From assembly GCF_015354345.1 (NCBI RefSeq), contig NZ_JADKYS010000001.1, positions 930,001-994,000 on the forward strand: a stretch of DNA of 64,000 bases. The letters run 5' to 3'. Numbering within the stretch: the first letter of the stretch is position 1; every line of letters begins with the position of its first letter. Positions 26,813 to 35,745 of this stretch are shown piece by piece. The position numbers and the translations under genes are program-made. The stretch comes from Methylophilus sp. 14. Lineage in GTDB: Bacteria; Pseudomonadota; Gammaproteobacteria; Burkholderiales; Methylophilaceae. Below the pieces are notes generated by a model. It was not told the origin of the DNA. It did no database searches and saw only the letters and a program-made list of their open reading frames with translations.

Positions 26813-28243
26813 TTATTGATCTTTAGTCGTTGGTGCCGATTTCGCGTCAGGATGAAACTCCGGCGCCAGTGCAAAAGCATTCACCTCATCTTGGTTGCCT
26901 GCAATGGCGTCGCCATGTAAGTTTCCCTCTGTGTGTGGCCCACTATGCACCAGCCGTAAGACATACAGCGTGCCGACGCCAAATACCGCCAGGTAAATAA
27001 CCACAAATAAAGCTAACGTTAAGCCGACTTCCGTGGCGGTGTGCGGCGTCACAGCATCTGCGGTGCGCAATACGCCGTAGACCACCCAAGGTTGGCGGCC
27101 AATTTCAGTGGTAAACCAGCCCGCTAAAATGGCCACGATGCCGGCCGGACCCATGGCCGTGGCAAATGTGAGGAAAGGCTTATGTTGGTATAGCTGTTTT
27201 TTATAACGCAACCAGACGGAGGTCAGGGCTAACAAAATCATCAGCATGCCCAGCCCGGCCATGATTCTAAACGTCCAGAAAATAATCGTGGCATTGGGGC
27301 GGTCTTGTGGCGCAAACTCCTTCAATGCTGGAATCTGCTCGGTGAGCGAGTGGCGTAAAATCAAACTGCCCAACACCGGGATTTCTAGCGCAAAATGATT
27401 TTTTTCCTGCGCCATGTCCGGCCAAGCCATCAGTACCAAAGGCGTCGCTTCATTCCCTTTATTCTCCCAATGCGCCTCAATCGCGGCGATTTTGGCTGGC
27501 TGGTGTTTTAAGGTATTTAAACCATGCATATCGCCCACTACGACTTGTAAAGGTGCCAGCAACAATATCAGCCATAGGCCCATAGAGAGCATCTTGCGCA
27601 CGCAGGCATTGTCTTTGCCACGTAGTAATTGCCAGGCACCTGAGGCGACCACAAACAAGGCCGTTGCCAGGTAAGCGCCAATCACCATATGCACCAGCCG
27701 GTATGGAAATGACGGATTAAAGATGATTTTGAACCAATCGACCGGAATCACTTTGCCATTTATCAGCTCAAATCCCTGCGGGGTTTGCATCCAGCTGTTT
27801 GAGGCCAATATCCAGGTAGCCGAGACCAGCGTACCGACGGCGACCATGACTGTGGCAGTGAAGTGTAACCTAGGCCCGACCTTGTTCCAGCCAAATAGCA
27901 TCACGCCTAAAAAACCTGCTTCGAGAAAAAAGGCCGTCAGCACTTCATAAGCCAGCAATGGCCCGGTGACGCTGCCCGCCACGCTGGAAAACCCTGACCA
28001 GTTAGTGCCGAACTGATAGGCCATAACCAGGCCTGAGACCACGCCCATGCCAAAACAGAGCGAAAATAGCTTGACCCAAAAATGATACAAGTCGAGATAA
28101 ACCGTATTTTTGGTTTTTAACCAGCTCGCCTCCAGCACCGCCAGGTAGCTGGCCAGGCCGATGGTGATCGCCGGAAACACAATATGAAACGAAATGGTGA
28201 ACCCAAACTGGATTCTGGCCAAGGTCAATGCCAACTCAGACAT
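26813..28243 (-). CDS. cydA: Cytochrome bd-type (cyanide-insensitive) oxidase subunit I
   Basis: 476 residues. Heme ligands are in the N-terminal SFHIVFPAITIG and in the helix with LVHMVIGAYLATALFV. The Q loop (VVGDMHGLNTLKHQPAKIAA, then EAHW) is short, which with the length points to the CIO type rather than the long-loop E. coli type. No proton pumping; used at low O2 or when the main oxidase is inhibited. Upstream is a 270-bp divergent region with a tandem repeat. Confidence 0.95.
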   Translation of the reverse strand: MSELALTLARIQFGFTISFHIVFPAITIGLASYLAVLEASWLKTKNTVYLDLYHFWVKLFSLCFGMGVVSGLVMAYQFGTNWSGFSSVAGSVTGPLLAYEVLTAFFLEAGFLGVMLFGWNKVGPRLHFTATVMVAVGTLVSATWILASNSWMQTPQGFELINGKVIPVDWFKIIFNPSFPYRLVHMVIGAYLATALFVVASGAWQLLRGKDNACVRKMLSMGLWLILLLAPLQVVVGDMHGLNTLKHQPAKIAAIEAHWENKGNEATPLVLMAWPDMAQEKNHFALEIPVLGSLILRHSLTEQIPALKEFAPQDRPNATIIFWTFRIMAGLGMLMILLALTSVWLRYKKQLYQHKPFLTFATAMGPAGIVAILAGWFTTEIGRQPWVVYGVLRTADAVTPHTATEVGLTLALFVVIYLAVFGVGTLYVLRLVHSGPHTEGNLHGDAIAGNQDEVNAFALAPEFHPDAKSAPTTKDQ

Positions 28244-28318
28244 ACATATCCTTTTACATCACTGGCAATATTCGCATAGGCGTGACGTCACGTGCTTGCG
28301 CTCACTTGTGTGGAAATG

Positions 28319-28354
28319 ACTCGCCAGGAAATATTAACTCGCCGAGAAATATTA
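28319..28354. repeat. Tandem 18-bp repeat upstream of cydA and hipB
   Basis: Two adjoining copies, ACTCGCCAGGAAATATTA (28319-28336) and ACTCGCCGAGAAATATTA (28337-28354), differing at two bases. They sit in the divergent cydA/hipB region, with a palindrome GTGACGTCAC at 28281-28290. Possible binding sites; the regulator is unknown. Confidence 0.55.
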
Positions 28355-28514
28355 TCAGCGTTGACTCGTATTGCTGGCAATAAGTTTTACGTGCGAGCGA
28401 GCTATTCCTGTGAATGATTCAAAATGCGGCCTAATCACGCTGCTTAAAAATGAATTGATTTCGTATAAAAACGCAATATAATGAACTTTAAGTCTATTAA
28501 ATATTAATTTATTG

Positions 28515-28859
28515 ATGTCTAAAAAAACAAATTCACTAGCGAGTGCTAACCCGGATGTGCTCAAGGCATTAGAAACGCTAGGCCTGCGCCTGCGTGCTAA
28601 CCGCGTGGCTTTGGGCTGGACTGTGAAGGAGATGTCAACCCGCTTACTCTGTTCACAGAATACTTACCGGGCGATTGAGGCTGGCAAGCCTAGTGCGAGT
28701 GTGGGCATTATTGCCAATGCACTGTGGCTGTTTGGCCAATTAGACAGTCTGGAGGCTGTTGCGCCTGTGCCCGTAAATGCGAGTGCATTTATTCGCGCCA
28801 GAAAAAAATCTGGCGTAACCGATGCCGCATACATCTCAGAGGACGAGCGTGATTTCTAA
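28515..28859 (+). CDS. hipB: HipB-like XRE-family antitoxin
   Basis: 114 residues. An XRE helix-turn-helix at about residues 20-75 (LRLRANRVALGWTVKEMSTR...YRAIEAGKPSASVGI) is followed by a tail that overlaps hipA. ATG 28515 is used rather than TTG 28512. Represses the operon and binds HipA. Confidence 0.85.
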   Translation: MSKKTNSLASANPDVLKALETLGLRLRANRVALGWTVKEMSTRLLCSQNTYRAIEAGKPSASVGIIANALWLFGQLDSLEAVAPVPVNASAFIRARKKSGVTDAAYISEDERDF

Positions 28860-30090
28860 TCGCACCATTTATATCGGTCTGGCTGCCAGCTTCGATACCG
28901 ATGTCAGGCCCGCGGCGATTTTGAAACTTGCGCGCAGAGGCGTGATTGAGTCCAGCCAATTGGCTTATGGCACCGGATTTTTGGCGGCGCCTGATGCTTT
29001 TGCACTAAACCCGCTACATCTACCGCTTACAAATGAAATCGTCAGCGTGGCGGAGCGTCGCATGCGTGATGGCGGCGCGTTACCGCTGACGCTGTGTGAC
29101 GCATTGCCGGATACCTGGGGCCGCAAGGTGCTCGAGTCGCAGCAGGGCCGCACACTCGATGATATTGATGTGCTGCTACTGACAAACGCCAACCGCGTCG
29201 GCGCCATGACCTTTGCTGAGACCTTGCCGATACCACTGCAAGCGGCGGACAATGCACTGTTCTCGCTTGATGACATGGCGGATGCAGTCAAGCGACTTGA
29301 GGTCGCCATGGAGATTCCCTTACCCTTGCGTCAGCTGCTTAATAAAGGAGGCAGTCTGGGCGGAGCCAGGCCCAAAGCAGACTTCGTTCATGACCATAAA
29401 AGATGGATTGCAAAATTCCCGGCCAGCAGCGATGACCACGATGTGGAGTTGCTGGAAGCCGCGGTGCTCATACTGGCCGCACGCTGTGGCATAGACGTCC
29501 CCCCACACAAGCTGGAGCGGATACATCGCGGACATGCTTTATTGGTGCAACGTTTTGACCGCACTGGCGACGTGGATGCTGAAACCCGCATCCATTATCT
29601 CTCAGCCTCTGCATTGCTGGATGTGCCATATCGCTCGAATGACGGTAGCTATATTGAGTTCGCGCAAGTGATCAGGCAGATTTCAGCCAACCCTGAGCAC
29701 GATTTAAATCAGCTCTACCGCAGAATGGTTTTCAACCTCATCATCGACAATACGGATGATCACGTCAAAAATCATGGCATGCTGCATGTCAAAGGCAATC
29801 AGTATCAACTGTCACCCGCGTTTGATATGGTGATGCAACTGAGCAATGTCCATTACCAGGCCCTGGCTATTTTTCCTGGCAACAATCTTGCCAAACTGAG
29901 TTTAGCCATGCGTGCGGCACCACATTTCGGTATTAACGAACAGGCTGTCAAAGCCGTCATAGAAGACATTGAAGAGAAAGCACGTCTACAGTTATTGCCG
30001 ATAGTAGAAAAGTTGGGTGGTGGTGATGTGTTGATGAAAAGAGTGCAACAGTGCCTGGATAGGCAGCTCGCATTTATTCGAGAAGAGTAA
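28849..30090 (+). CDS. hipA: HipA-family serine/threonine kinase toxin
   Basis: 413 residues from GTG 28849 (MISNRTIYIGLAASF), chosen because an AGAGGA site precedes it and it begins inside the last codons of hipB; an upstream ATG at 28822 is possible but lies deeper in hipB. HipA N-terminal subdomain, ATP-binding loop GGARPKADF, catalytic segment NTDDHVKNHGM and metal-binding SPAFDMV are intact. HipA kinases phosphorylate targets such as glutamyl-tRNA synthetase and cause dormancy. Confidence 0.92.
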   Translation: MISNRTIYIGLAASFDTDVRPAAILKLARRGVIESSQLAYGTGFLAAPDAFALNPLHLPLTNEIVSVAERRMRDGGALPLTLCDALPDTWGRKVLESQQGRTLDDIDVLLLTNANRVGAMTFAETLPIPLQAADNALFSLDDMADAVKRLEVAMEIPLPLRQLLNKGGSLGGARPKADFVHDHKRWIAKFPASSDDHDVELLEAAVLILAARCGIDVPPHKLERIHRGHALLVQRFDRTGDVDAETRIHYLSASALLDVPYRSNDGSYIEFAQVIRQISANPEHDLNQLYRRMVFNLIIDNTDDHVKNHGMLHVKGNQYQLSPAFDMVMQLSNVHYQALAIFPGNNLAKLSLAMRAAPHFGINEQAVKAVIEDIEEKARLQLLPIVEKLGGGDVLMKRVQQCLDRQLAFIREE

Positions 30091-30170
30091 GTAGGGCGCG
30101 CGTGCACAAGCCGAGGGCCATGCGGTTGGCAAAGATGTGATGCTTTTGTGAGATGTTGTGAGCGACGAAT

Positions 30171-30255
30171 AAAGCAAAAGGCCTTGCATTTCTGCAAGGC
30201 CTTTTTTATTTGGCTCCTCAACCTGGGCTCGAACCAGGGACCTACGGATTAACAG
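30171..30255. repeat. Distal attachment site of the tRNA-Asn island
   Basis: 85 bp repeated at 35746-35830 with four differences, all inside the terminator stem. The last 54 bp (30202-30255) are identical to 35777-35830 and contain the 3' 45 bases of tRNA-Asn, including the T arm and CCA. Beyond 30255 the tRNA match stops. This is the displaced tRNA 3' end left by site-specific integration. Confidence 0.92.
30176..30207. terminator. Bidirectional terminator left of the tRNA-Asn island
   Basis: 13-bp perfect stem AAAAGGCCTTGCA-TTTC-TGCAAGGCCTTTT followed by T residues. It ends hipA on + and, before the island arrived, would have followed tRNA-Asn on -. The same hairpin with two compensated base-pair changes is at 35751-35782. 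Confidence 0.85.
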
Positions 30256-30399
30256 AATTTCATTTATAAAGTAAACGTATATTAATCAATTACTTGCAAT
30301 GCCCGCTTATTATTTGAATTAGTTCCACTAAGTGTTGAAACAATGATTTATAAGTTAACTTAAGTACGATTTAGCTACAGTCTTAAATTGAATGGACAA

Positions 30400-31044
30400 T
30401 TAAACTCTTAAATATTTTTTCGGTATTTTTTTGTCGCATAGTGAGTAAAAACAATCTAAGTTTTGTTGTAATTCTGTACCAATTTTTACTGTAGATGTAT
30501 TTTTGATGAATATATCTAAATGGTATCTAGGATGGATATCACCATTATGATTTTCTTCGTCATCGTCATATCGGAAGTAACCATGATCTTCATTAATTAA
30601 AGCAATAAATGCATCTAAGTATTTCGTTGCCTCATAATCCTCTAAACCAAAACTGTCCATTAGGGAAACAAGAATAGCTTCAATTGAAAAGTCTGCCTCT
30701 TGACATGTACTAATAGCATTTCGAAATATTGAAATCAAATAACCATCAACTTCTTGTTTTATTGAATCTGAGTTAAAAAATATTCTGTATCCATCATCCA
30801 CGATTTGAAATGGGACAGACATGGAAAAATAGCCGCTATCTCTTCTAACCACTACACGTCGATAATCTCCAGAATAAATAACAAAGTTATATTCTGGATC
30901 GTAAGTATCAGTTTTCTTATCGTTAAAATGATTAATTATTTCAGCAATAATAAGGATGTTATAGAGGTTATCAAAGATGTCCCTGACAGCTACAAACTTA
31001 TTCAAATAGTAGTCAGGTATTGATTTGAAAAAAAAGGCACTCAT
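30400..31044 (-). CDS. Unknown protein encoded with the island helicase
   Basis: 214 residues, no recognised family, signal peptide or membrane helix. Acidic and aromatic, with a strongly acidic patch RYDDDEENHNGD near residue 170. AT-rich codon use like the helicase and unlike the chromosome. It begins 4 bp inside the helicase stop (ATGA-type overlap), so it is made together with the helicase. A role as effector or specificity partner of the helicase is inference. Confidence 0.65.
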   Translation of the reverse strand: MSAFFFKSIPDYYLNKFVAVRDIFDNLYNILIIAEIINHFNDKKTDTYDPEYNFVIYSGDYRRVVVRRDSGYFSMSVPFQIVDDGYRIFFNSDSIKQEVDGYLISIFRNAISTCQEADFSIEAILVSLMDSFGLEDYEATKYLDAFIALINEDHGYFRYDDDEENHNGDIHPRYHLDIFIKNTSTVKIGTELQQNLDCFYSLCDKKIPKKYLRV

Positions 31045-33038
31045 AGCTTTTTATTCACTTCATATTCAAATTTTAAATAGTTGTTAATGATGTCTTCATC
31101 CAGATCTTCAGTGTCATTTAAGATTGAATTCATCCTGCTTATCAGCTTTGCAACAAGTCGAGGGCTTGCAGGTGGGGTTTTTTCTGCACAAAAATCCTTT
31201 ACAAGTTTCTCTACAGAAAATTGATTTTCTAAAATAATATAGTCTTTCTGATTTTTAATTTCTTCTGCAGATGGGATACGAATATCAATACGATTGTTTT
31301 TTGTCAGATAATCTAGTCCGTTTTTGATCTCTTTGAGTATTCCTTGATTTGCATATTTGCTTAAAACTAAATGGCTTTCAAGAAATGATCTCGCCATCAT
31401 TGTATAGAGGCCATTTCTAAAGGCAGATTGTCTATAAAGATCACTTGCATAACAGATGACAAATGGAAACTCTAAGCCCTTTGCATTGTTGATATTTGAA
31501 ATAAAGAACTTATCAGGACTTCTTGATTTAGTTTCATATGAGACATTTACTGGCCATTTAAATGCATCTTTAACTTTTCCTTCAAGTTCGGATATAGAGT
31601 TATAAACGTAATTATCTTTATCAAGATATATAACAGCAATATCTCCTGGCTGAATGCTAGGAAATCTATGTCGAAGGTCACTTACAATAGAGATTATTTG
31701 GTCGGCAACGCTGTTTTGTTCAAGCTGATGAATGTAGGTGCTTGGTGTCTCTACAGGAATATCTTCAAACCTCCTTAGCGGTTCTCTGCTCAAGATTGCT
31801 CGGCCGTTTCCAGCTTCATGGTAGGTGTAACCACAGGTATTCCACTCCTCATCTTTCAACCATCTTAGTACGGGCTTTTCATAGAGCCCCATACCTAATG
31901 CATGTGAAAACATTAAGTTTTTAGGATCTGTTCTATAACATTTCTTCAAAACTATGTCAGCCTTATTCACGCTGTCATCAATAGCTCTAAAAATGTTTTG
32001 GAAGACGTCGCCGGCAACAAAGATTTTTTTTCTTGTAACTAACTCACACAACTCTATAAAACTTGGCGCAAAGTCTTGACTTTCATCTATAAATACATAA
32101 TCGAAAACATATGTAGATTCAAGCTTAGATGCTTTAATCTCCTCTAGGGCTAACTTACATATAGCATCAAAATTTCCCGCCATGAGAGAGCGAAACGGAA
32201 TTCCAAGGGAGTGACAAATATGCCTGTACATTCCTGAGTTGGGGTCTTTACCACTTCCCCAAGAGTGAAAACAAAAGAGTTTATTATTCCAGTCAATTTG
32301 TCTTTCAACTCTCATAAAATCGAAGAAATCAGGTATTCTAATTCTCATTGTCGAAGCAAGGATTTTATTAAAACATGTGAAGGCAATCTTGGCTTCGATA
32401 TCTTTCGAATAAATTTCTTTCAATTTGTGAAGTAATAGTTCAGTTTTACCTGAACCAGCCAAGCCTTGGATTACAAGCTTTTTAGGCGTATGGTTTTTAA
32501 AAACAAAGCTAGTCTGATCAGTGTCAAAGAGTATGATTTTTGATTTAATCGCGTCAAGCGAGTCAACAGTTTCGAGGTTAATTTTTTTAGTATCGTTAAT
32601 ACTCCCCACAACTAACGAAATTATTAAGTCGATTGTTCGTATATCACGTATGTTTTCTATCTTTAGCTGATTAAAGTCAATTTGTTTTTTTTGTAAGCTT
32701 ATAAAGCAGTTTTCCCAATTTTTTCTTCTACCAATTTTTTCTCGATATTTGTATTTTTCTGATAAAAATGAAATGTCATCAATAAATTCTTCGGTGTATT
32801 CGTTAAAGCTATCATCTGTACCAGCCTCTCCAAGATTAAGGAAGAACGGGCGCATGCCAGATACGAAAACAACAACAGCGTTGTCGTAATCGTATGTTGT
32901 ATCTTCGATAGTTAAAGGTTTGGATAATACATATGTTTGCTTTTTAGCCTGTTCTGAAAGCTCCTCTAAGCTTTGGGTTAGACCGGCTCTGTCAGTTAGT
33001 TCGCGTGCGTTTTGTTCAAAAAAGCAATAACCACTCAT
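31041..33038 (-). CDS. UvrD/Rep-like superfamily 1 helicase, putative defence gene
   Basis: 665 residues. A unique N-terminal domain (about 1-180) is followed by a UvrD-like core: Walker A GLAGSGKTELLLHK at about 190-205, motif II FIDESQDFAP, motif III-like FVAGDVFQNIFR, motif IV region KKCYRTDPKNLMFSH, and late motif NNAKGLEFPFVICYA with TMMARSFLESHLVLS. No nuclease motif is visible. First gene of a two-gene unit on the integrative element. Such helicase pairs on small islands are often anti-phage systems, but this pairing matches no named system I can recognise. Confidence 0.8.
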   Translation of the reverse strand: MSGYCFFEQNARELTDRAGLTQSLEELSEQAKKQTYVLSKPLTIEDTTYDYDNAVVVFVSGMRPFFLNLGEAGTDDSFNEYTEEFIDDISFLSEKYKYREKIGRRKNWENCFISLQKKQIDFNQLKIENIRDIRTIDLIISLVVGSINDTKKINLETVDSLDAIKSKIILFDTDQTSFVFKNHTPKKLVIQGLAGSGKTELLLHKLKEIYSKDIEAKIAFTCFNKILASTMRIRIPDFFDFMRVERQIDWNNKLFCFHSWGSGKDPNSGMYRHICHSLGIPFRSLMAGNFDAICKLALEEIKASKLESTYVFDYVFIDESQDFAPSFIELCELVTRKKIFVAGDVFQNIFRAIDDSVNKADIVLKKCYRTDPKNLMFSHALGMGLYEKPVLRWLKDEEWNTCGYTYHEAGNGRAILSREPLRRFEDIPVETPSTYIHQLEQNSVADQIISIVSDLRHRFPSIQPGDIAVIYLDKDNYVYNSISELEGKVKDAFKWPVNVSYETKSRSPDKFFISNINNAKGLEFPFVICYASDLYRQSAFRNGLYTMMARSFLESHLVLSKYANQGILKEIKNGLDYLTKNNRIDIRIPSAEEIKNQKDYIILENQFSVEKLVKDFCAEKTPPASPRLVAKLISRMNSILNDTEDLDEDIINNYLKFEYEVNKKL

Positions 33039-33358
33039 AGGTTATATCTCCGAGATCTTTTGTATTTGTACATCCTAAAGTATAAATCATGATTTTTTTT
33101 TATGTTACCTATGCCCCCCATCTTGTTTCAAGAGAGCTGTAGTTATATGATTTGCTCGTCACAGCAACTTGTCAGCAAGACAAGGCGCCCTAGTATGTGA
33201 TGTGCGCTGATAGATAAATGGTGCGGGCAAATCAAATCCTAGGCCCTTCAGGGGAGAGGTAAAGCCAAGTCCCGATAAGCCTGTCTACTCAGATAAGCCT
33301 CCATCAGGGATAAGCAGGATGCTCTAGTACCTGTGACTTCATTGTCTTTTAACCGACG
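33039..33358. other. Intergenic region with iteron-like repeats, candidate replication origin
   Basis: 320 bp between the divergent helicase and replication-initiator genes. Three GATAAGC repeats occur at 33274-33280, 33292-33298 and 33309-33315, spaced 18 and 17 bp, ending 43 bp before the initiator start. The spacing, close to two helical turns, and the position fit initiator-binding iterons. Promoters for both directions must lie here. No open gene seen. Confidence 0.5.
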
Positions 33359-34531
33359 ATGGGGTCATGTGTTTTCCGAAATTATTACGTTGGCCCCTTC
33401 GTCACAGATACGAATGGAGTCATCGTGAATCACAATAAATTATCTTTTCAAAATTTCTCGTCAGATTCAGATTTGTCAGCGCAAAGTGGCATGTTGCGAC
33501 GGCAACATGCGCTTGGCGGTGACACCTCAGAAGCTCCCGGTGTAGTAATACCGGGGGAAAGTTTGAATCACCAACCATGCGGTGATGGCTCTGAAAGTTT
33601 AGAGCTAACTGTATATGGTAAAAGAGCCGCTATTATTGCTCACCCTTTGCCTTCTGAATTCACTCCTGGATATGCGGCAATTACCGATTACCTAAATTGC
33701 TCTTTCCGTTTACCTGAAAACTTCAACCCTAATCGATTCTTTGAAATCTTTGCTAGTGTCGCTGGTGAGAGATTCTCAAAAGTGCGCAATCGCGGCAAAG
33801 GAATGAATGGGTACGAGCGTTCATTTGATATGGGCGATGAAGGTGCCAAGTTTTGCTTTGGAGGCCAGAGCAATACAGGGTTAATCATGTTGCCTGGTCA
33901 GGCCTGCCATACCATTAAGGACTGGTCTGTGTTGGTTTCTTTTCTTAGAGACAATTTAGACGCACGTATAACGCGCTGGGATGGTGCTGTAGACGATTTT
34001 GACGGCATGCATTCTGTTGATTGGGCAGTTGAACAATATCTACTTGGTAACTTCACCAATGGCGGCAATAAACCTTCATGCAAACAGAACGGCAACTGGA
34101 TAGACCCTGACGGCAGCGGGCGCACATTTTATGTGGGTAAACGTGAAAACGGAAAAATGATGCGCGTTTACGAAAAAGGGATGCAATGCGGCATGCCTTT
34201 TCATCCTTGGGTAAGGTGGGAGCTTGAGCTGCATAATGTGGATAGGGTTATTCCCTGGGAAGTGCTTTCTGATCCTGGAAAGTACGTTGCAGGGGCATTC
34301 CCAAAGGTGCTTGGTTGGATTCACGATGAAATGTCTCGAATCCGTACTATCAGAACTGAGACAACCCTGTCATATGAAACCCTGGTTAAGTACGCTGCAA
34401 CTGCTTATGGTCGGCTGATTAACACCATGTTAGAAGTGGAAGCGTCGCCGGATGATGTGATTAATCGTCTGCGATTAGAGGGCGTCCCAAAGCGCCTTGG
34501 TTTAATGAAACTCTTGGAGGGTAAACAGTAA
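33359..34531 (+). CDS. Replication initiation protein, filamentous-phage/rolling-circle type
   Basis: 390 residues as read from ATG 33359. The first ~90 residues are poorly structured, and ATG 33491 is a possible shorter start. The core resembles Rep_trans/RstA-like replication initiation factors: DYLNCSFRL, RITRWDGAVDDFDG, TFYVGKRENGKMMRVYEKG, WVRWELELHN. These enzymes nick DNA to begin rolling-circle replication of filamentous phages and small plasmids. Followed without a gap (TAA then ATG) by the HTH gene. It suggests the island can replicate after excision or derives from a filamentous phage. Confidence 0.85.
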   Translation: MGSCVFRNYYVGPFVTDTNGVIVNHNKLSFQNFSSDSDLSAQSGMLRRQHALGGDTSEAPGVVIPGESLNHQPCGDGSESLELTVYGKRAAIIAHPLPSEFTPGYAAITDYLNCSFRLPENFNPNRFFEIFASVAGERFSKVRNRGKGMNGYERSFDMGDEGAKFCFGGQSNTGLIMLPGQACHTIKDWSVLVSFLRDNLDARITRWDGAVDDFDGMHSVDWAVEQYLLGNFTNGGNKPSCKQNGNWIDPDGSGRTFYVGKRENGKMMRVYEKGMQCGMPFHPWVRWELELHNVDRVIPWEVLSDPGKYVAGAFPKVLGWIHDEMSRIRTIRTETTLSYETLVKYAATAYGRLINTMLEVEASPDDVINRLRLEGVPKRLGLMKLLEGKQ

Positions 34532-34855
34532 ATGAACACACTCACCCTGCAAGAGGCTGCGAAGTTTCTCAAGATTCACCCTGTTACATTATCCATTAAA
34601 GCCGCTGCTGGTGAAGTGCAAGGGGCAAAGGTGGGTAAGAGATGGGTTTTTGTAGATGTTGACCTGGTTGAATACATCAGGTCACAATACAAAGCGCGGG
34701 CGTTGCAGGGTGAACGAAAGGAAACAATATGTCACTCTTCAAACGCAAAGATTCGTCCTTCTGGTGGCTCAAAATTACTGTCAGTGGACGAACAATACAA
34801 CGTAGTACTGGGACTGACGACAAAATCAAAGCCCAGGAATACCACGACACGCTAA
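34532..34855 (+). CDS. Excisionase-like helix-turn-helix protein
   Basis: 107 residues. An MerR/excisionase-type HTH_17 domain in the first ~50 (LTLQEAAKFLKIHPVTLSIK...VGKRWVFVDVDLVEYI). The remaining ~55 residues are low-complexity and overlap the start of the integrase gene by 127 bp in another frame. GGAGGG before the start overlaps the end of rep. A role in excision or control of rep/int is inferred from position. Confidence 0.75.
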   Translation: MNTLTLQEAAKFLKIHPVTLSIKAAAGEVQGAKVGKRWVFVDVDLVEYIRSQYKARALQGERKETICHSSNAKIRPSGGSKLLSVDEQYNVVLGLTTKSKPRNTTTR

Positions 34856-35745
34856 AAGCGCAGTTGTGGCAGCAAGAGCGGTTAGGTGTAAAACCTGATC
34901 GAACTTGGCGAGAAGCGGTTGTACGTTGGACAAACGAAACCTCTGATAAAGCTACGCACAAAGAGGACATTCGAAAGCTGGCCTGGATGCATCAGTTTTT
35001 AGGCGATTTAACGCTTGATGCGGTAAACCAGGAAGTGATTGAGCGTGTTCGGGCGGCTAAACTCAAAGAGGCTACTAAGTCTACGACCAATCGTTATTTG
35101 GCATTGCTTCGAGCGATTCTCATTCGTGCACGAGATGAATGGGAATGGATTGAAAAAGCGCCAAAAATACGGCTCTTTAAAGAATCTAATATACGAGAAC
35201 GGTCTTTGACTGCTGAACAAGTCAATCTGTTGTTAAGTGAGTTGCCGTTGCATCAACGTGAAACAGTGTTGTTTGCTTTGTGTACAGGGCTTAGGCAGCA
35301 GAATGTATTGCAGCTTGAATGGGCACAGGTCAATTTTGAATTGAAGCATGCCTGGGTAAGAGCAACACATTCTAAAAATCGAAGGCCGATTGCAGTACCG
35401 TTAAATGAAACCGCAATCAATGTTTTAAAGCGCCAAGTAGGTAAACATGAAACTCGAGTGTTTACTTATGCAGGCAAGCCACTATGCACGGCAAATACCC
35501 GTGCTTGGCGTGCAGCATTGAAAAGGGCGGGAATCACAGATTTTCGCTGGCACGATCTGCGGCATACATGGGCAACCTGGCAACGGCAGGCTGGCACACC
35601 TACACATGAGTTACAGCGGTTAGGTGGTTGGCGTTCTGGTGTAATGGTTGAACGATATGCGCATCTCGCACCAGATCATTTGGCGAATGCTGCAAACCGA
35701 TTAGATTCTAAATTCGAAGGTTACGATTTAGCTACGATGGGCTAG
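34729..35745 (+). CDS. Tyrosine recombinase (integrase) of the tRNA-Asn island
   Basis: 338 residues. Short arm-binding N-terminus (LFKRKDSSFWWLKI), SAM-like core-binding domain, and catalytic domain with Arg in ALCTGLRQQNVLQLEW, HDLRHTWATW (His-x-x-Arg), and the nucleophile Tyr in MVERYAHLAPDH. All catalytic residues are present, so it is probably active. AAAGGA precedes ATG 34729. The stop is one base before the attachment repeat. Confidence 0.95.
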   Translation: MSLFKRKDSSFWWLKITVSGRTIQRSTGTDDKIKAQEYHDTLKAQLWQQERLGVKPDRTWREAVVRWTNETSDKATHKEDIRKLAWMHQFLGDLTLDAVNQEVIERVRAAKLKEATKSTTNRYLALLRAILIRARDEWEWIEKAPKIRLFKESNIRERSLTAEQVNLLLSELPLHQRETVLFALCTGLRQQNVLQLEWAQVNFELKHAWVRATHSKNRRPIAVPLNETAINVLKRQVGKHETRVFTYAGKPLCTANTRAWRAALKRAGITDFRWHDLRHTWATWQRQAGTPTHELQRLGGWRSGVMVERYAHLAPDHLANAANRLDSKFEGYDLATMG

